Part shown: piece after piece, positions 1-9,017 of the stretch | Numbering within the stretch: the stretch's first letter is position 1 | Layout of the letters: each line of letters opens with the position of its first letter | DNA from: Undibacterium umbellatum | GTDB taxonomy: Bacteria > Pseudomonadota > Gammaproteobacteria > Burkholderiales > Burkholderiaceae_D | Length of the DNA: 64,000 nucleotides | Assembly: GCF_014284125.1 (NCBI RefSeq) | Contig: NZ_JACOFX010000002.1 | Span: 558,001-622,000, forward strand | Reading direction: 5' to 3' | Program-made: the position numbers and the translations under genes | The notes under the pieces: generated by a model | What the model was told of the DNA's origin: nothing | What the model saw: only the letters and a program-made list of their open reading frames with translations | Database searches by the model: none

Positions 1-527
1 AACAGGGTCTTCAGGTTCGCATCAAAGCCCTCACACTTTCTTAATACATCTGCCAGATTTTGTTTGCCCAGTTCAGCGGCAATATAGTGAATACGATTTT
101 CCTGTGATGCATTTGCCGCTGCACGCTTGACTGCCTGCGTTGCCGGGTGATCGATTTCTATCAGCCTCAAGTTCTTATGTTGCTCAGCCAATTCCATGCA
201 CAAGGTATCGTAACCCGCACCAAGCAAGACGATCTGGTGCGTGCCGGCAGCGATAGATTGCGCGGTGTATTCCCTGATCACCTTTTTGCGTAAGACATAG
301 TGCAGCAAGATACCAGGAAGGGTGATTTTCTCTGCCGCATAGACCAGTGTGCGAAACCAGTGCCGCGCTACCAGGCTGGCCAGGCGCGGATGGCTGGCAC
401 GTAATAGACCATGGCCATGCGCGGCCATGGTAGCAGGCACCATGGCGCGATAGTCTGGATCAAGCGCCAGCATTTGCACTCCTGCGGCAACGATCAGCGC
501 AGTGTTGCTGGCTTGATCCGCCTTCAT
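1..527 (-). CDS. Class I SAM-dependent methyltransferase, leucine carboxyl methyltransferase-like (partial, C-terminus off window)
   Basis: About 175 N-terminal codons are visible; the rest lies beyond the window edge. Around residues 85-95 the sequence LLGAGYDT matches SAM-binding motif I of the PPM1/TIGR00027 group, and LIEIDHP about 20 residues later fits the acidic motif II that binds the ribose. Members of this group methylate carboxyl or hydroxyl groups of small molecules or proteins; the substrate cannot be read from this fragment. The start is the ATG at 527, which overlaps the stop codon of the upstream FAD oxidoreductase as ATGA, so the two are translationally coupled and probably act on one substrate. 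Family assignment is fairly sure, function is open. Confidence 0.8.
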   Translation of the reverse strand, partial: MKADQASNTALIVAAGVQMLALDPDYRAMVPATMAAHGHGLLRASHPRLASLVARHWFRTLVYAAEKITLPGILLHYVLRKKVIREYTAQSIAAGTHQIVLLGAGYDTLCMELAEQHKNLRLIEIDHPATQAVKRAAANASQENRIHYIAAELGKQNLADVLRKCEGFDANLKTL

Positions 528-1942
528 GCTGCCTGCTCCAGGTGCGCAGCAAACATGGCTGCATGATGCTGGAACCAGGTGCTCTGGAATAGCAGTTCAG
601 GGTCAAAGCGGTGTTTGTAAGCGAGGAAGTTTTCAAAATTGGGATAGCAATGGCGAATTTGCTCCGCCGTGGCAAAGCGACCATAGGTAAGATAAAAACT
701 GCCATCGCGTTTGATCGCCAGATCGATCAAGCGGCGGAAGGCGCTACCGGTTGCAGTAATGCCGCATTCAGTATGTTCCGTATGCAGATTAAAAATAACA
801 CAGGCATAGTCTTGCCTGGCCCAAGGCATAAAGCTCTCTGTATCTGCCTCTATCAAACGCACTGTTCCGTAGATGAGGTCAACACCATGCTGGCGAAAAT
901 CCTGGGCTGCATCACGCATGAAGGCTGGCAGTTCAGCTTTTGGTACATACAATTCACCGATCATCTCCGAACCCTGATGTCCGAGCAGGCTGTCAATCTG
1001 TTTGTGATAGCCATTCAGATAAGTGGTTTGTTGCAGCCTGTCACTCCAGTAAGTCTGGCCAGAACTGGCCATATAGTGCTGGGCATAGCAATCAAAGGCA
1101 CGGCTCTTGTCCACATGGGCGAGTACCAGCAATTGTTGCCATTGTTCATCACTGAGCGCATGCTCTTCCTTGATGTTGCTTGCATGAGATACAGGGCAAT
1201 AACAGGAAAATACACCGCGCTGTAAAAAGTCAGGGCTGGCTGGGTCGATGGCGAACTGGAAGTCTCCATAGACATAGCCAGCGTCTATACGTTGTGCAAA
1301 CGCGGGCATCAATTCCTCCAGCGAGATGATACTGACATCGCGACGCATTTTTTGTCTTTTCGTCAGACGCAGACTGACTTTGGTAATGACGCCAAACATG
1401 CCATAGCCACCGATGGCAAGCCGGAACAGATGATTGTTGCTATCGCGGCTGCAATGCAGCAAATTGTTTTCAGCATCAAGCAGGCTGAAGCTTTCTACAT
1501 CATCAATGAAGGGGCGCATTTGCAAACCACGTCCATGCACATTGGCAGACAGACAGCCGCCTATACTCAGGTCATCGGCCCCCGTTTGTTTTTGCCGTAT
1601 GCCCCATTGATGCGCGCTGTCTTTTTGTGCTTCTTCAAGGTAGTCAATCAGCGCTGGCCACTGTATGCCAGCCTCGACCTCGATGATGCCCAGTTCGCGA
1701 TCGAAATTGAGCACCTTGTCCATGCTACGCATGTCCAGCAAGATGGCATTTTCTGCAAACTGTTGCCCACCCATGGCATGCTTGGCTGCACTGATGGCAA
1801 TTTTCCTGCCCAGGCTTTTGGCTTTTTCCAGGGCGGTGGCCAGTTGGGGGAGGCTGCTTATTTCCTTGATTTCGCTGACCGTAGTCAGGTTCAGGGCGGA
1901 ATGGACGTCGTTGACCATGTTTGTAGGTTCAGGTTTGTGCAT
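524..1942 (-). CDS. FAD-binding oxidoreductase (PCMH/VAO type)
   Basis: The 472-residue product has the layout of a VAO/PCMH flavoprotein: an N-terminal FAD-binding half with SAAKHAMGGQQF and DDLSIGGCLSANVHGRG (flavin phosphate and ribityl contacts), then a substrate cap domain. It resembles sugar and alcohol oxidases and decaprenylphosphoryl-ribose oxidase-like proteins. The reaction is likely FAD-dependent oxidation of a secondary alcohol; the substrate is unknown. The ATG at 1942 is preferred over one 12 codons upstream because AAGGAGAG sits about 7 bases before it. The gene is coupled by ATGA to the following methyltransferase and is divergent from an HTH regulator across a 126-bp region with an inverted repeat. 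Confidence 0.82.
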   Translation of the reverse strand: MHKPEPTNMVNDVHSALNLTTVSEIKEISSLPQLATALEKAKSLGRKIAISAAKHAMGGQQFAENAILLDMRSMDKVLNFDRELGIIEVEAGIQWPALIDYLEEAQKDSAHQWGIRQKQTGADDLSIGGCLSANVHGRGLQMRPFIDDVESFSLLDAENNLLHCSRDSNNHLFRLAIGGYGMFGVITKVSLRLTKRQKMRRDVSIISLEELMPAFAQRIDAGYVYGDFQFAIDPASPDFLQRGVFSCYCPVSHASNIKEEHALSDEQWQQLLVLAHVDKSRAFDCYAQHYMASSGQTYWSDRLQQTTYLNGYHKQIDSLLGHQGSEMIGELYVPKAELPAFMRDAAQDFRQHGVDLIYGTVRLIEADTESFMPWARQDYACVIFNLHTEHTECGITATGSAFRRLIDLAIKRDGSFYLTYGRFATAEQIRHCYPNFENFLAYKHRFDPELLFQSTWFQHHAAMFAAHLEQAA

Positions 1943-1984
1943 GTTCTTCTCTCCTTGATAGAAGATTGCATTTTGCAATTTTAG

Positions 1985-2029
1985 GTATTGATATACAATC
2001 TAATAAAAAATGGTATTAAATATCAATAC
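1985..2029. promoter_or_regulatory. Perfect 10-bp inverted repeat between divergent genes
   Basis: GTATTGATAT at 1985-1994 is perfectly inverted as ATATCAATAC at 2020-2029, with a 25-bp AT-rich spacer. It lies between the oxidoreductase start (1942) and the HTH regulator start (2069). Arm centres are 35 bp apart. A candidate operator for the adjacent HTH protein; inferred from position and symmetry only. Confidence 0.5.
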
Positions 2030-2068
2030 TGAAGGTCATTTGTCTTCTATCCAAAGAATGGACCCATC

Positions 2069-2812
2069 ATGAACCTGACTAAACAAATCACTATTGCCCT
2101 GAAAAAACATCTGAAGCAAAAAGGTCTGACCTATGCGCAATTGGCAACCCATTTGCAGATCAGCGAAGCTAGTGTGAAGCGTCTGTTTTCTGAGTCCACA
2201 TTCACAGTGCGCAGACTGGAATCCATCTGTCAGTTGCTGGAGCTGGATTTTCTCGAACTGGCAAGGCTGGCTCGTGGACAGCAAGAATTGAAGGGGGAAC
2301 TATCAGAATCGCAGGAGCAAGCTCTGGCAGAACAGCCCAGGTTGCTCGGTGTGTTTTACCTGTTGCTGAATCAATGGCAAGTCAAGGAAATTGCCAGGCA
2401 ATTTGAGATCGCAGAAACCGAGTTATTACAGTTATTGATGAGGCTTGAGCGTCTTGGTTTGATCGAATTGCATCCAGCCAACCGCATCAGATTGCTGACC
2501 CACACCACCCTTCAATGGCGTGAAGGCGGACCTATACGCATGAAATATCAGTCGCAGGTCATGGAAGAATTCTTGCAAAGTGACTTTCACGAAGAACTGG
2601 CAGTATTGCGTTTTGAAACCCGCGAACTTAGCCCAGCGTCGATTGCCGTATTGCAAAGAAAAATGACGCGCTTGTTGACTGAATTTAATGAGCTGGCAGA
2701 TATTGATGCCAGCTTGTCATCAGAGCAAAGACAAGGCATGGCATTTTTGATGGCGACCCGACCCTGGGTCTTCTCTTTATTCTCTGATTTAAAGCGCAAA
2801 GCAGGGCGCTAA
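2069..2812 (+). CDS. Helix-turn-helix (XRE/Cro type) transcriptional regulator
   Basis: This 247-residue protein begins with a Cro/C1-type HTH at residues 10-60 (LTYAQLATHLQISEASVKRLF, with the recognition helix at its end) and continues with a second helical region. Residues 105-140 (VKEIARQFEIAETELLQLL) look like another winged or HTH-like unit. The C-terminal third is helical and may serve in oligomerisation. No strong ribosome site precedes the ATG. It is divergent from the FAD oxidoreductase-methyltransferase pair and probably controls them and itself through the inverted repeat in the shared promoter region. Ligand and target are unknown. Confidence 0.8.
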   Translation: MNLTKQITIALKKHLKQKGLTYAQLATHLQISEASVKRLFSESTFTVRRLESICQLLELDFLELARLARGQQELKGELSESQEQALAEQPRLLGVFYLLLNQWQVKEIARQFEIAETELLQLLMRLERLGLIELHPANRIRLLTHTTLQWREGGPIRMKYQSQVMEEFLQSDFHEELAVLRFETRELSPASIAVLQRKMTRLLTEFNELADIDASLSSEQRQGMAFLMATRPWVFSLFSDLKRKAGR

Positions 2813-2884
2813 AGTCCCACCTTGCCATGCATCAAGTAAAATAGCGCCTGCTTACAATGTTCAGCCTTTAGGCGCAAATTTCCT

Positions 2885-3697
2885 ATGCAAGATGTACTAG
2901 ATATCGATTTTGACCGCCGCTTTGGCGGCATCGCCCGTTTATATGGAGCTGCTGCACTTGAACGTTTCAGGCAGGCACATATTTGCGTCATTGGCGTGGG
3001 CGGTGTTGGTTCCTGGGTGGTAGAAGCCCTGGCGCGCAGTGCGATAGGGCGCATCACCATGATAGACCTCGACAATGTCGCAGAATCGAATATCAATCGC
3101 CAGATACAGGCCAATACCGAGACCGTAGGCAAAGCCAAGGTGACGGCGCTCGCAGAACGCATTGCCCTCATCAATCCCTATTGCCAAGTGAATGAGGTTG
3201 AAGACTTTGTCACACCAGACAATCTTGATGTCATGCTGGGCCAGCCAGGCTTCGATTATGTGATTGATGCCATAGACAATGTGAAAGCCAAGACCGCCCT
3301 GATCGCGTACTGCCGCCAGCATACCATTCCGTTGATTACCATAGGTGCTGCAGGCGGGCAGACTGATCCCGGCAAGATAGAAATCCGCGATCTTTCACGT
3401 ACCGAGCAAGAGCCATTACTGGCACTGGTGCGCAAGCGCCTGCGTCAAAACCATGGTTTTCCGCGTGGTGCAAAAAGCAAATTTGGTATTGATGCAGTGT
3501 TTTCCATGGAAGCCCTCAGCATGCCGGAAACTGCTGAAGTTTGTGAAGTAGGTGCAGACAACAGTTCAGGCGTCACGGGCTTGAATTGTGCCGGTTTCGG
3601 GTCATCTATCGTCGTCACAGCCTCCTTCGGTCTGATGGCTGCTGCACAGGTGCTGCGCAAATTGGCCGCTATCGATACCAGCAATAAGTCTGATTAA
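2885..3697 (+). CDS. tcdA: tRNA threonylcarbamoyladenosine dehydratase
   Basis: The 270-residue protein is an E1/ThiF-fold enzyme that uses ATP to cyclise t6A37 into ct6A in ANN-decoding tRNAs, in the cytoplasm. The start RRFGGIARLYG leads into the nucleotide-binding loop VIGVGGVGSWVVEALARSAIG (residues 37-57), followed by MIDLDNVAESNINRQ. The later VIDAIDNVKAKTALI is also characteristic of TcdA/CsdL. Length fits the family (about 268 residues in E. coli). It stands alone, 72 bp after the HTH gene, with no clear ribosome site. Its partners CsdA and CsdE are not in the window. Assignment is firm. Confidence 0.93.
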   Translation: MQDVLDIDFDRRFGGIARLYGAAALERFRQAHICVIGVGGVGSWVVEALARSAIGRITMIDLDNVAESNINRQIQANTETVGKAKVTALAERIALINPYCQVNEVEDFVTPDNLDVMLGQPGFDYVIDAIDNVKAKTALIAYCRQHTIPLITIGAAGGQTDPGKIEIRDLSRTEQEPLLALVRKRLRQNHGFPRGAKSKFGIDAVFSMEALSMPETAEVCEVGADNSSGVTGLNCAGFGSSIVVTASFGLMAAAQVLRKLAAIDTSNKSD

Positions 3698-3944
3698 TTT
3701 CCATCTCCTAGAACTATTTTTGCACGGAAACAATTTTTCATACTTTGTGGGAAAAACAACTCAGGGAGTTGTAAAAGTTTAGTCAGATCTTGAATTGTTG
3801 CCTCTTTGCACTTACAGTCAATTTACAGACGAGTGTATCTTGCTCAGTGTTTTACCCCTGGTTCTGCTACTTCAGACCAGATTCAAATATTCTGTATTGT
3901 AAGCATGGTATTTCATGTTCAACCTGGTGTTTACGGAGGTGAGT
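3698..3944. other. Intergenic region before the chemoreceptor gene
   Basis: The 247 bases hold no plausible gene. CAACTC at 3757-3762 and GAGTTG at 3766-3771 form a 6-bp stem with a 3-base loop that might weakly end tcdA transcription, though no T-run follows. No sigma-28-type promoter with the usual GCCGATAA element was seen. A strong GGAGGTGAG lies at 3935-3943. Confidence 0.5.
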
Positions 3945-5576
3945 ATGTTTCAGGATATACGCATTAAGACCAAGCTTATTTTCAGTTTTATCTTGTTGAC
4001 GGCATTGGTATTGTCCATCGGTGTGGCTGGGTATCTTAGCCTGAATGCCAGCAATAATTCGATCAAGACTGTTTATGACGACAGGCTGGTCGCCCTGGGG
4101 CAACTGGATACCGTCATGCGCCTCATCATGCGCAATCAGGTCATTGTCGCCAAGGCCATCACGGATGATCAGGAAAAAATCGAATCCCATATCGCAACAG
4201 TCGAAAAAGGCAAGGCCGATGCCAGCAAGATATGGTCAGAATACATGGCAACTTATCTGACTCCGGAAGAAAAAGTCCTTGCTGAACAGTTTGCTGCCAA
4301 GCGCAAGCAATTTTTGGATGAAGGATTGAATCCTGCATTAGCTGCCTTGAAAGGCAAAGATCTAGATGCCGCTTCCAAGTTATTTCATGCTAGGGTGGAT
4401 CCTCTGTTTTTAAGCATGAAGGAGAACATGGATGCTCTTATACAATTGCAGCTGAATGTTGGTAAAAAGGAGTATGAAGCTTCGCAAAGCTTCTTTCACA
4501 GCTTCCAGATATTTGTAGCAATCTTTATTGTTTTGTCTGTACTGTTTGCTAGTTTCATGGGTGTCTGGCTGGTCAGCAGCATTTCGCGGCCTTTGAACTA
4601 TGCAGTCGAGATTGCGAATAATATTGCAGCGGGCGACTTGCGTCAGGATATTCAGATCACATCCAGAGACGAGGCGGGCGAATTATTGCAAGCTTTGTCC
4701 AATATGAATCAGAGCCTGATCAGTATCGTTAGCCAGGTCAGAACCAGTACGGATACCATTTTTACCGCGTCGAATGAAATTGCAACAGGCAATATGGATT
4801 TGTCTGAACGCACTGAAAGCCAGGCCAGTTCACTCGAAGAAACTGCTTCTTCCATGGAGGAGCTAACCTCCACAGTGCAACACAATGCAGCCAGCGCAGC
4901 GCAAGCAAATCAACTGGTCATGTCTTCATCTGATTTTGCCAGCAAGGGCGGGGATGTGGTTGGGCAAATGGTGAACACCATGGGAGCCATCAAGGACAGC
5001 TCACGCAAAATCGTCGATATCATTGGTGTAATTGATGGTATCGCCTTCCAGACCAATATTCTCGCGCTGAATGCAGCGGTAGAAGCTGCCCGGGCGGGGG
5101 AGCAAGGCAGGGGCTTTGCGGTGGTTGCTTCCGAAGTGCGTAATCTGGCACAAAGATCGGCAAGTGCCGCCAAAGAAATCAAGCAATTGATCGGTGACTC
5201 GGTTTCCAAAGTCGATGCAGGTTCTGCACTGGTGGATGAAACCGGCGTTACCATGGACCAGATCGTGACCTCGGTCAAGCAAGTTGCAGACATCATGAGT
5301 GAAATTGCGGCTGCGGGTGGAGAGCAAAGCCGTGGCATAGAACAGGTGAATGTGGCAATTACCCAGATGGATCAGGTCACCCAGCACAATGCCGCCCTGG
5401 TAGAAGAAGCTGCCGCTGCCGCCCAGAGTTTGCTGGAACAAGCTGATAATTTACATCAGGTGGTCGGTGTATTTAAAATGAATAGCATGCCAGAAAACAA
5501 TAGCGGCAAGGCCGCAAAATTCAAGAAAGCAGAAGCCGCCAATCAGGGGCAACGGCAGGCTTTGCGACTGGGTTAA
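3945..5576 (+). CDS. Methyl-accepting chemotaxis protein
   Basis: This 543-residue inner-membrane chemoreceptor has a first membrane helix near residues 10-30 (IFSFILLTALVLSIGVAGYL), a roughly 150-residue periplasmic four-helix (4HB/TarH-like) sensor domain, a second membrane helix near 195-215, a HAMP domain, and a signalling domain. The hairpin tip is the invariant IAFQTNILALNAAVEAARAG. It would relay an unidentified ligand to CheA/CheW. The start at 3945 is chosen over an ATG ten codons upstream because GGAGGTGAG lies just before it. No C-terminal CheR-binding pentapeptide is present; the protein ends in RLG. It is monocistronic and ends at a strong hairpin. No chemotaxis operon is nearby. 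Confidence 0.93.
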   Translation: MFQDIRIKTKLIFSFILLTALVLSIGVAGYLSLNASNNSIKTVYDDRLVALGQLDTVMRLIMRNQVIVAKAITDDQEKIESHIATVEKGKADASKIWSEYMATYLTPEEKVLAEQFAAKRKQFLDEGLNPALAALKGKDLDAASKLFHARVDPLFLSMKENMDALIQLQLNVGKKEYEASQSFFHSFQIFVAIFIVLSVLFASFMGVWLVSSISRPLNYAVEIANNIAAGDLRQDIQITSRDEAGELLQALSNMNQSLISIVSQVRTSTDTIFTASNEIATGNMDLSERTESQASSLEETASSMEELTSTVQHNAASAAQANQLVMSSSDFASKGGDVVGQMVNTMGAIKDSSRKIVDIIGVIDGIAFQTNILALNAAVEAARAGEQGRGFAVVASEVRNLAQRSASAAKEIKQLIGDSVSKVDAGSALVDETGVTMDQIVTSVKQVADIMSEIAAAGGEQSRGIEQVNVAITQMDQVTQHNAALVEEAAAAAQSLLEQADNLHQVVGVFKMNSMPENNSGKAAKFKKAEAANQGQRQALRLG

Positions 5577-5591
5577 GCATGCAGCGCGCGT

Positions 5592-5632
5592 AAAAAAGCC
5601 AGCCTGGATGTATGCCAGGCTGGCTTTTTTTT
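5592..5632. terminator. Bidirectional rho-independent terminator
   Basis: AGCCAGCCTGG at 5597-5607 pairs perfectly with CCAGGCTGGCT at 5615-5625 across a 7-base loop. It is followed by eight T on the plus strand and preceded by six A, so it can stop both the chemoreceptor and the convergent TonB-like gene. Confidence 0.92.
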
Positions 5633-5642
5633 GATTGAATTT

Positions 5643-6395
5643 TTAATTGTCGAGCTTGAAATTAAATTCCAGCAAGGTGGTCAAGGGTTTTGAGATAGGG
5701 GCATATTTCCATTGAGAAGCTGCGGCGATCACTTCCTTGTCAAAATGCTTGGGTGGGTTGGCCTTGACGATGTCTACGTGAGAGACTTTACCGTCTGTAT
5801 CGACATGCACGCGCGCACTGACCACACCTGATGTCACGCCAGCACGAACCGCAGTACTTGGGTATTTAGGCTGTACGCTGGAGACGACTTTCAAGGTCAG
5901 GTTTTCTACCGGGGCTGGTGCTGGGGCTACTGGCTTGGGAGCTGCAGCAACGACCACGGGTGGTGGTGCCTCTACAGGTTTTGGAGCAGGTGCTACCGCC
6001 GTGGCGGAGGCGGAGGCAACTTTAGGCGCTTCCTTTACCTTGGCAGCCAGTGCTTTGGCTTCTGCTGCCAGTTTGGCCTCTTTCGCTTCCTTGGCTTCCT
6101 TTGCCTCTTTCGCTTCCTTGGCTTCTTTCGCCAGTTTTTCTTCTTTGGCTATCTGCGCAGCACTCTTAGTGGATGCCATATCCATCCACTTGGTAACGTC
6201 CGCAGTATCGCCATGTTTAACCGGATTTTTCACCAGGCCAGTAGGCATGCTAGCAGGAGGCGATGATTCGGAGGCACTGGCAGCAGGAGCAGGCTCTGGT
6301 GTTTTTTGACAAGCTGTGATGAGCAGCGCACTGGACGCCAGCTTGAAAGTAAGAAATGACAAAGTCCCCGTTTTTTTAATGACTACCGTTTTCAT
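5643..6395 (-). CDS. TonB C-terminal domain lipoprotein with a KEA repeat
   Basis: The 250-residue product ends in a TonB/TolA C-terminal domain (residues 170-250: VQPKYPSTAVRAGVTSGVV, then FDKEVIAAASQWKYAP), the part that contacts TonB boxes in energy-coupled outer-membrane receptors. Unlike classic TonB, its N-terminus is a lipoprotein signal: a hydrophobic stretch followed by the lipobox LITAC with Cys at about residue 29. The middle is Ala/Pro-rich and contains about seven tandem Lys-Glu-Ala triplets (about residues 88-110), likely a charged helical spacer, then an APAPKPV region. No ExbB/ExbD genes adjoin. It may be an envelope spacer rather than a real energy transducer. Family call is good, role uncertain. 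Confidence 0.8.
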   Translation of the reverse strand: MKTVVIKKTGTLSFLTFKLASSALLITACQKTPEPAPAASASESSPPASMPTGLVKNPVKHGDTADVTKWMDMASTKSAAQIAKEEKLAKEAKEAKEAKEAKEAKEAKLAAEAKALAAKVKEAPKVASASATAVAPAPKPVEAPPPVVVAAAPKPVAPAPAPVENLTLKVVSSVQPKYPSTAVRAGVTSGVVSARVHVDTDGKVSHVDIVKANPPKHFDKEVIAAASQWKYAPISKPLTTLLEFNFKLDN

Positions 6396-6789
6396 ATCAC
6401 TCCAGGCAAAAAACTGTTGTAAAGCTAAAGTTAAAACGAAGCAAGATACAGACCCATGGCGAAATGTCAGTTGCGCCCTAAAATAGTGAGCGCTGCTAGG
6501 GCTGCATTATTTTGGTGCACCATTAATTTATCCGCTGCTGCGAAAATTTTCATAAATCCGAACGAGTATCCTGCCATGGATATACTTGCATAGCAATATT
6601 CAATTCACAGAAGTGAATGAAATCATGAAAATTCAGATATCAGAAATACTTTGTTCGTGCAAAGTCATGCAGGAATTGTGCCAAATGTGATCTAAATCAT
6701 ATAAAACCTTTAAATTCTGAAAAAAAAGCCAACTTCTTTTGAAGCTGGCTTGATTTGATGAAGCAAAACTACTTTTTCCTGGATGAGAC
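6396..6789. other. 394-base AT-rich intergenic region
   Basis: No credible gene is seen. It carries the upstream region of the TonB-like lipoprotein gene, a CRP/FNR-like dyad (TGAT-ctaa-ATCA at 6688-6699, reading TGTGATCTAAATCATA at 6686-6701) and the guaC terminator near 6720-6751. GCCCTA and TAGGGC near 6475-6500 form a further loose inverted pair. The regulatory reading is weak. Confidence 0.5.
6720..6751 (-). terminator. Rho-independent terminator of guaC
   Basis: On the minus strand, AAGCCAGCTTC and GAAGTTGGCTT form an 11-bp stem with one G-T pair and a 4-base loop, followed by a run of T. It lies about 40 bases after the guaC stop. Confidence 0.85.
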
Positions 6790-7827
6790 TCAGGATTTTC
6801 CGAACACTTCATTCAATTGCTGGGTTACCCGGATGAAAGTCGTACGCTTGGTGAGTTCCTTGAGCTTGTGCGCGCCGACATACGTACAGGCTGAGCGCAC
6901 TCCACCGAGTATGTCTTGTAAGCTTGTCTCAACCGCGCCACGATAAGGTATCAATACCTCCTTGCCTTCAGATGCACGATATTTCGCAACACCGCCTGCG
7001 TATTTATCCATGGCAGCGCGGCTGCTCATGCCGTAAAAGCGCTTGAATTGCTGTCCATCACGTTCGACCAGATCACCAGCACATTCATCGTGACCTGCCA
7101 GCATGCCGCCCAGCATGATAAAGTCTGCACCTGCACCAAATGCTTTGGCCAGGTCACCCGGCACAACACAGCCACCATCAGCGCAAATCTGGCCGCCCAG
7201 GCCATGTGCAGCATCGGCACATTCTATGACTGCCGATAGCTGTGGGTAACCCACGCCCGTCATCTTGCGGGTTGTGCAGACCGATCCAGGGCCTATGCCG
7301 ACCTTGACGATGTCGGCACCGGCTAGTATCAGTTCTTCAGTAATGTCGCCTGTGACAACATTGCCTGCCATGATGGTCAGGTGCGGGTAAGTGGTGCGTA
7401 CTTTTTTCACGAAGTTGATAAAGCCTTCGGTATAGCCATTTGCCACGTCTATGCAGACATACTCTATGGCATTTTGCGCACGGGCCATGACAGCAGAGAA
7501 CTTCTCGAAATCGGACTGGGTAATCCCCATGGAATAAAAGGCTGTCGACTTCTTTTGCAAGTTAGAGAAATACTCAACCAGTGCATCTTCGTCATAGTGC
7601 TTGTGTAGGGCGACCGATAATTGATGCGCGCCCAGCGCAGCGGCCATTTCCATGGTGCCGGTAGAATCCATATTCGCTGCAATGATGGGAATGCCGTGAT
7701 AAGTCTTGCGCGAATGATGAAAAACAAATTCGCGTTCCAGATTGACTTGGGAGCGGGAGGTGAGGGTGGACCGCTTGGGACGTATCAAAACGTCCTTGAA
7801 ATCCAGCCTGAGGGTTTCTTCTATATG
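6790..7827 (-). CDS. guaC: GMP reductase
   Basis: The 345-residue protein is an IMPDH/GMPR-fold TIM barrel that reduces GMP to IMP and ammonia with NADPH, in purine salvage. It opens with [15 protein letters not shown], near-identical to E. coli GuaC, and has [11 protein letters not shown], the phosphate loop [21 protein letters not shown] with the catalytic Cys in GSVCTTR, and [14 protein letters not shown]. No CBS domains are present, as expected for GMPR rather than IMPDH. The start at 7827 follows TGGAG by 6 bases; the longer reading to 7869 lacks family similarity. It is monocistronic with its own terminator. Assignment is firm. Confidence 0.95.
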   Translation of the reverse strand, partial: HIEETLRLDFKDVLIRPKRSTLTSRSQVNLEREFVFHHSRKTYHGIPIIAANMDSTGTMEMAAALGAHQLSVALHKHYDEDALVEYFSNLQKKSTAFYSMGITQSDFEKFSAVMARAQNAIEYVCIDVANGYTEGFINFVKKVRTTYPHLTIMAGNVVTGDITEELILAGADIVKVGIGPGSVCTTRKMTGVGYPQLSAVIECADAAHGLGGQICADGGCVVPGDLAKAFGAGADFIMLGGMLAGHDECAGDLVERDGQQFKRFYGMSSRAAMDKYAGGVAKYRASEGKEVLIPYRGAVETSLQDILGGVRSACTYVGAHKLKELTKRTTFIRVTQQLNEVFGKS

Positions 7828-8008
7828 CATGACGACTCCAGTATGCGCCTGGCGGGCGCGGGAAATCACGACTTGTCACAATGATGCGCTCAAGTCGTTG
7901 GGCCGTACTTGAGTATAGTGCATAAATTTTCCACGGCCCGATCCGTTTCCTTAATGATTAATATAAGCCAGGACGTATACTGTTGCCCTAAAGAAATATG
8001 TTAATCAA

Positions 8009-8938
8009 TTAATGGCAGATTCGCTTGCCCTTGTCGGCAAAGCTTTGGTCTGGTATCGGCAAGAATTCCCATTCATAGGATTTGTCATGCAGGTCCAGCT
8101 TCAATACTCCATGGGCAGAATTGTCTCGGACTGCGGTTGCCCCCTTTGGTAAAAACATGGGTGTCAGTTTGGCGCCGCCCGTACCAACGATAAAGCTGAG
8201 TATGCCATTCTTGTCATCCCTGTCGCCATTGGCGTCAAGCGGGGCAAAGCGTTCATAATTATGGTCGTGCGAAGTCAGCACGATATCCGCCTTTGCTGCT
8301 GCCAGCATCGTCCAGGCTTCCTGCATGTTTTTGTTGTTGCCATGTCCACCAGAGCTATAAACGGGATGGTGCCAGAAAGCCAGCGTACAGTTCTGCTTGT
8401 TGTTGGCCAGTTCTGCCTTCAACCATGTCAGTTGTTCTTGCATCTGGTTTTTATCGACATTGCTATTGAGTGAAAGAAGCAGCCACTTGCCCAATTGCGT
8501 CGCATAGTAGCCACGCCTGTCTGGCCCGGCCAGTTCTCCAAAGTAGTTGTAATAACCCAGGGCTTTGGGCATGCCGTAATCATGGTTGCCGGGTGAGGGC
8601 AGGGTCTTATCCTTGAAACGTCCCCAGGTTGGCTCATAACACTTGTTGAATTCTTCGGGTTTGCCAATCGGATAAGTATTGTCACCCAGGGTAACTACCC
8701 TTGCTGTGCTGTCTTTTGCAAGCCCGGTAGCAATCAATTCCGCAGTTCTGGCTGCCATGCTTTCCAGGGGAGATTTTCTCTTGCAATCGGCGATGTCGCC
8801 AGCAGCATAGATGGTGATGCTGACGGGTTTTTCTAAGTTTCTTTTGGGGGCTGGTTTGGCTTTATCGGCAGCGTGTGCGGGCGAGACGGGCAGGAAAAAC
8901 AGGGTGGAGACAACAACAGCCAGGATGGAAATACGCAT
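8009..8938 (-). CDS. Secreted metallophosphoesterase
   Basis: The 309-residue protein starts with a Sec signal peptide (cleavage after SPAHA, about residue 23). It carries the calcineurin-like dimetal motifs in order: GDIADC, GDNTYPIG, GNHDYG, HHPVYSSGGHG and SHDHNYER. These fit purple acid phosphatase-like or alkaline phosphodiesterase-type enzymes in the periplasm. The substrate is not evident. It is transcribed alone; a 10-bp perfect hairpin separates it from the upstream P-type ATPase. No pho box was looked for in detail. Confidence 0.88.
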   Translation of the reverse strand: MRISILAVVVSTLFFLPVSPAHAADKAKPAPKRNLEKPVSITIYAAGDIADCKRKSPLESMAARTAELIATGLAKDSTARVVTLGDNTYPIGKPEEFNKCYEPTWGRFKDKTLPSPGNHDYGMPKALGYYNYFGELAGPDRRGYYATQLGKWLLLSLNSNVDKNQMQEQLTWLKAELANNKQNCTLAFWHHPVYSSGGHGNNKNMQEAWTMLAAAKADIVLTSHDHNYERFAPLDANGDRDDKNGILSFIVGTGGAKLTPMFLPKGATAVRDNSAHGVLKLDLHDKSYEWEFLPIPDQSFADKGKRICH

Positions 8939-8976
8939 GAATTCTTCTTGATTACTAGGGCAATGCCAGGTGCTGG

Positions 8977-9007
8977 CAGGAACAGGCGCGTATTTTACCT
9001 GTTCCTG
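8977..9007 (-). terminator. Hairpin after the P-type ATPase gene
   Basis: CAGGAACAGG at 8977-8986 is perfectly inverted by CCTGTTCCTG at 8998-9007 with an 11-base loop. There is no T-run, so it may be a weak terminator or an mRNA end stabiliser rather than a canonical terminator. Confidence 0.5.
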
Positions 9008-9017
9008 ATGGTCCTAA

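Noticed and set aside
2432..2799. Short minus-strand frames opposite the HTH gene
   Set aside because: Shadow frames with no start signals.
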